Shown here: positions 29,678 to 31,702 of the stretch, in pieces | Layout of the letters: each line of letters begins with the position of its first letter | Position numbering within the stretch: position 1 is the stretch's first letter | Assembly: GCA_964371945.1 (NCBI GenBank) | Contig: CAYJPA010000074.1 | Location: forward strand, 1-31,702 | DNA: 31,702 bases | Origin: CAYJPA01 sp964371945 | Lineage (GTDB): Bacteria; Chloroflexota; Chloroflexia; Thermomicrobiales; UBA6265 | Reading direction: 5' to 3' | The notes under the pieces: generated by a model | Database searches by the model: none | What the model saw: the letters and a program-made list of their open reading frames with translations, nothing else | Told to the model about the DNA's origin: nothing | Translations under genes and position numbers: made by a program

Positions 29678-30103
29678 TTAGCCGACGACTTCGATGCCCA
29701 TACTTCGGGCGGTGCCTTCGATTTGCTTGATCGCGCCCGCCATATCGACCGCGTTCAGATCTTTCATCTTGAGCTCGGCGATCTCCGAAACCTGCGATGA
29801 CGTCACCTTACCGACCTTCACCTTGAGCGGATTGCCAGAGCCGGCGGTGATGCCGGCGGCGCGGCGGAGCAGATCCGGCGCGGGTGGCGTTTTGGTGACG
29901 AACGTGAACGAGCGATCTTCGTAAACCGTGATCACGACCGGGATGATCTGTCCGGTCAACGACGCCGTGCGCTCGTTGTACTCTTTCACGAAGTTCATGA
30001 TCGCTACGCCATGCTGACCGAGCGCCGGTCCGACCGGCGGCGCCGGGGTTGCCTTGCCAGCAGGCAACTGAAGTTTGACGTAACCACGTACGCGCTTTGC
30101 CAA
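29678..30103 (-). CDS. rplK: 50S ribosomal protein L11 (uL11)
   Basis: A 141-residue protein that binds the GTPase centre of 23S rRNA. The N-terminal domain has VKLQLPAGKATPAPPVGPAL and GQHGVAIMNFVKEYN, and the C-terminal RNA-binding domain ends with QIEGTARSMGIEV. The start is TTG (30103), preceded by AGGAGGGCC; no ATG is near, so the gene uses a rare start codon. A 10-base-pair hairpin lies just upstream. Confidence 0.96.
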   Translation of the reverse strand: MAKRVRGYVKLQLPAGKATPAPPVGPALGQHGVAIMNFVKEYNERTASLTGQIIPVVITVYEDRSFTFVTKTPPAPDLLRRAAGITAGSGNPLKVKVGKVTSSQVSEIAELKMKDLNAVDMAGAIKQIEGTARSMGIEVVG

Positions 30104-30125
30104 CGAAGGCCCTCCTGTTCCTCAA

Positions 30126-30153
30126 ACCGGCGATCAATGCGCGATCGGCCGGT
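30126..30153 (-). promoter_or_regulatory. Hairpin in the nusG-rplK gap
   Basis: ACCGG-C-CGATC (30153-30143) pairs with GATCG-CCGGT (30135-30126) on the minus strand, with one bulged C and a 7-base loop. It is about 20 bases before the rplK start, with only the ribosome binding site between. It may be an L1-binding autoregulatory site, as known for rplKA leaders, but the match was not verified. Confidence 0.3.
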
Positions 30154-30159
30154 GACGTT

Positions 30160-30759
30160 CTACGTTTCCCGTTCCGCCTGAAGAAAGTCGAGCTCAACTG
30201 GTGTTTCGCGTCCAAAGAAGGAAACGAGCACCTTGATCTTCCCTTTCTCGTGATTGATTTCGTCGATCTCGCCCCGGAAATCCGCAAACGGACCATCGAT
30301 GATGCGCACCGTATCCCCAAGCTGGAACGACATTTTGACCTTGGGCGCTTCGGCGGTCATTCCCTTGAGAATCGCCTGCACCTGCTGTTCCGCAAGCGGA
30401 ACCGGCTTGTTGTTGACATTAACGAATCCGGTCACGCCCGGAGTATTACGGAGCGCATACCAGGTTTCGTCGTCCATCTCCATCCGCACGAGTACGTAGC
30501 CAGGAAAAACCTTCCGCTGCACCGTGTGGCGCTGCCCGTTCCTGATTTCGATCTCTTCCTGGGTCGGAACGACAATCTCATAGACGCGCTCGCCGAGATC
30601 AAGTGCCTCGACCCGGCTTTCGATCGACTTTTTGACTTTGTTCTCGTACCCCGAATAGGTATGCAGAACGTACCACTGACCCTCTGGGGTCGTGAGCACA
30701 TCTCCGGCTTCCTCGGCGCGTTTGGCCGCTAACCGTTCTTTGAGCGAAACTCGTCCCAT
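30160..30759 (-). CDS. nusG: Transcription elongation/antitermination factor NusG
   Basis: 199 residues. The NGN domain (about 27-133) starts QWYVLHTYSGYENKVKKS and includes KVFPGYVLVRMEMDDETW with RNTPGVTGFV. The KOW domain (about 145-195) starts FQLGDTVRIIDGPFADFRGE and ends LVSFFGRETPVELDF. NusG clamps RNA polymerase and couples it to Rho or the ribosome. The first 25 residues are an extra charged segment. GGAGGAGAT precedes the ATG. It is flanked by secE and rplK in the standard order. Confidence 0.97.
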   Translation of the reverse strand: MGRVSLKERLAAKRAEEAGDVLTTPEGQWYVLHTYSGYENKVKKSIESRVEALDLGERVYEIVVPTQEEIEIRNGQRHTVQRKVFPGYVLVRMEMDDETWYALRNTPGVTGFVNVNNKPVPLAEQQVQAILKGMTAEAPKVKMSFQLGDTVRIIDGPFADFRGEIDEINHEKGKIKVLVSFFGRETPVELDFLQAERET

Positions 30760-30815
30760 GACGATCTCCTCCGACCTCTAGCCCGCTCGACAGCGCCCAG
30801 AGGCGAGAACGCGTC

Positions 30816-31139
30816 CTACGACATCACCTGGAAGAGTTTCTCGAGCAGAAAATCGATTCCGCCGAGAACCAGACCCAGAAACGTTGAAATTCCAATGACA
30901 ACGATGGTCAAACTGCGCGTCGTCTGCTGATCCGGCCAGTTGACCTTCTTCATCTCGGACCAGGCGTCGCGGAAGGTCGTTCGGATCGACTGCGTACGCA
31001 CCGCGATAATGCTGCGCTGCGTCTCAGCGACCGCTTTACCTCGCTCCGCCGCCGGCTTGTCTTTCGGACGCGCGGCCGGAACCGGCGCTTTCTCTGCGCC
31101 GGGTGTCTTCTCTTTCACTGTCCGGCGCTGAGTGCTCAT
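30816..31139 (-). CDS. secE: Preprotein translocase subunit SecE
   Basis: 107 residues, longer than the usual 60-70 because of a charged, Ala/Pro-rich N-terminal extension (about 1-45). The conserved SecE part is RDAWSEMKKVNWPDQQTT (about 57-74), followed by one membrane helix, about 78-98 (IVVIGISTFLGLVLGGIDFLL). It clamps SecY in the translocon. It stands 56 bases before nusG. A terminator behind tRNA-Trp separates it from the upstream genes, so it should start a new transcript. Confidence 0.95.
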   Translation of the reverse strand: MSTQRRTVKEKTPGAEKAPVPAARPKDKPAAERGKAVAETQRSIIAVRTQSIRTTFRDAWSEMKKVNWPDQQTTRSLTIVVIGISTFLGLVLGGIDFLLEKLFQVMS

Positions 31140-31220
31140 ACTCTCAGTCCTACTACTCGAGCCTTACTGGCCGAAATGATACCGGCAGAACCGGAGACAG
31201 ACGAAATCGGCACTTCGCAG

Positions 31221-31255
31221 AAAAACGGGGCGTGCCATCTCGGCGCCGCCCCCGT
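31221..31255 (-). terminator. Intrinsic terminator after tRNA-Trp
   Basis: Minus strand: ACGGGGGCG (31255-31247) pairs with CGCCCCGT (31232-31225) with one bulged G, followed by TTTTTC. It ends the tuf-rpmG-tRNA-Trp transcript before secE. Confidence 0.7.
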
Positions 31256-31277
31256 CAACGTTTCTCGCCGTGGTATC

Positions 31278-31353
<76 letters not shown>

Positions 31354-31373
31354 AAGGCGAAAGCCGCTTGCCT

Positions 31374-31544
31374 CTACCGGGTTTCCCGATGCGCCTGATG
31401 ATTTCGGCATCTGGGGCAGAACTTCTTCAACTCCAGGCGAGCTGGATCGTTGCGCCGGTTCTTCTCGGTCGTGTAATTCCGCTCACGGCAAGCGGTACAC
31501 TCAAGCGTAATCGTCAGCCTATCAGCCTTCGACTTCTTAGCCAT
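31374..31544 (-). CDS. rpmG: 50S ribosomal protein L33 (bL33)
   Basis: A 56-residue ribosomal protein. It begins MAKKSKADRLTITLECTAC and ends HQAHRETR. Four zinc-binding cysteines are Cys16, Cys19, Cys43 and Cys46 (CTAC and CPRC), so this is the zinc-binding (C+) form. The basic middle YTTEKNRRNDPARLELKKF is the family signature. The ATG is at 31544 and the TAG at 31374. The upstream region to tuf contains a strong hairpin. Confidence 0.95.
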   Translation of the reverse strand: MAKKSKADRLTITLECTACRERNYTTEKNRRNDPARLELKKFCPRCRNHQAHRETR

Positions 31545-31596
31545 TGTACTACATCCTTTACGGCTCCAGCGTTCTTAGGCCGGAACCGAGAACATC

Positions 31597-31631
31597 CCGG
31601 CGGCGCGCTCCACATCGGGACGCGCCGCCGG
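31597..31631 (-). terminator. Strong GC hairpin between tuf and rpmG
   Basis: CCGGCGGCGCG and CGCGCCGCCGG (31631-31621 and 31607-31597, minus strand) form a perfect 11-base stem with a 13-base loop, 15 bases after the tuf stop. No T tract follows (GATGTTCTC), so it may slow polymerase or protect the tuf mRNA end rather than stop transcription fully. Confidence 0.45.
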
Positions 31632-31646
31632 AATTAAGCTTCCTCG

Positions 31647-31702
31647 TTACTCGTCGATCGACGTCACGACCCCGGCGCCGACCGTCCGGCCGCCTTCCCG
31701 GA
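31647..31702 (-). CDS. tuf: Elongation factor Tu, C-terminal end only
   Basis: Only the last 17 codons and the TAA lie in the window; the rest runs past its right edge. The sequence REGGRTVGAGVVTSIDE is the classical end of bacterial EF-Tu, the GTPase that delivers aminoacyl-tRNA to the ribosome. The order tuf-rpmG-trnW-secE-nusG-rplK supports the call. Confidence 0.93.
   Translation of the reverse strand, partial: REGGRTVGAGVVTSIDE

Noticed and set aside
28875..29681. Plus-strand open frame of 268 codons
   Set aside because: It is antisense to rplA over its whole length. rplA is unmistakable, and the plus-strand product has no known features.

Overview
The window is chromosomal DNA of moderately high G+C from a bacterium, most likely of the Chloroflexota and plausibly near Thermomicrobia. 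This assignment is an inference from gene content and protein style: a moxR / DUF58 / transglutaminase (TgpA-type) operon, a CdaA-CdaR pair, a tuf-rpmG-trnW-secE-nusG-rplKAJL cluster not followed by rpoBC, and a DnaB helicase followed by DnaD-like and DnaI/DnaC-like genes. No rRNA, CRISPR array, transposase or integrase was found.

Layout. (1) 1-2800: four serine tRNAs (TGA, GCT, CGA, GGA) and a tRNA-Arg with a GCG anticodon, with a GT39/ArnT-type membrane glycosyltransferase on the opposite strand between them. (2) 2800-5410: a small accessory region next to tRNA-Ser(GGA). It holds a HigB-HigA toxin-antitoxin pair (minus strand) and a two-gene cassette of an HTH-DUF6884 protein and a GIY-YIG-like protein joined by an ATGA overlap. 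This cassette is the best candidate here for an undescribed system. (3) 5486-11293, minus strand: an operon read moxR, DUF58, tgpA-like transglutaminase, rbsK. (4) 11500-14244: polA, divergent from moxR, then fmdB with its own promoter and a palindromic operator-like site. (5) 14734-17801: a structured leader, then cysE, cysS and rlmB, which link cysteine synthesis, cysteinyl-tRNA charging and 23S rRNA methylation. (6) 17817-21406: a strong promoter, then rplI, dnaB, a DnaD-like gene and a DnaI-like loader ATPase. (7) 21528-26706: a large TPR protein with a repetitive low-complexity N-terminus, then cdaA and cdaR (c-di-AMP synthesis and its regulator). (8) 26725-31702, minus strand: read in the direction of transcription, tuf (3' end only), rpmG, tRNA-Trp, terminator, secE, nusG, rplK, rplA, L10 leader with attenuator, rplJ, rplL, terminator, tRNA-Pro, and an ANTAR response regulator.

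Most genes are housekeeping (translation, replication, c-di-AMP signalling). The accessory content is concentrated at 2.8-5.4 kb. Regulatory structure that can be read directly includes the L10(L12) leader with its downstream attenuator, several good sigma-70-type promoters (tRNA-Arg, fmdB, rplI, tRNA-Pro), a mirrored pair of -10 elements between moxR and polA, and a chain of hairpins in front of cysE. All calls come from reading the sequence; no database search was run.
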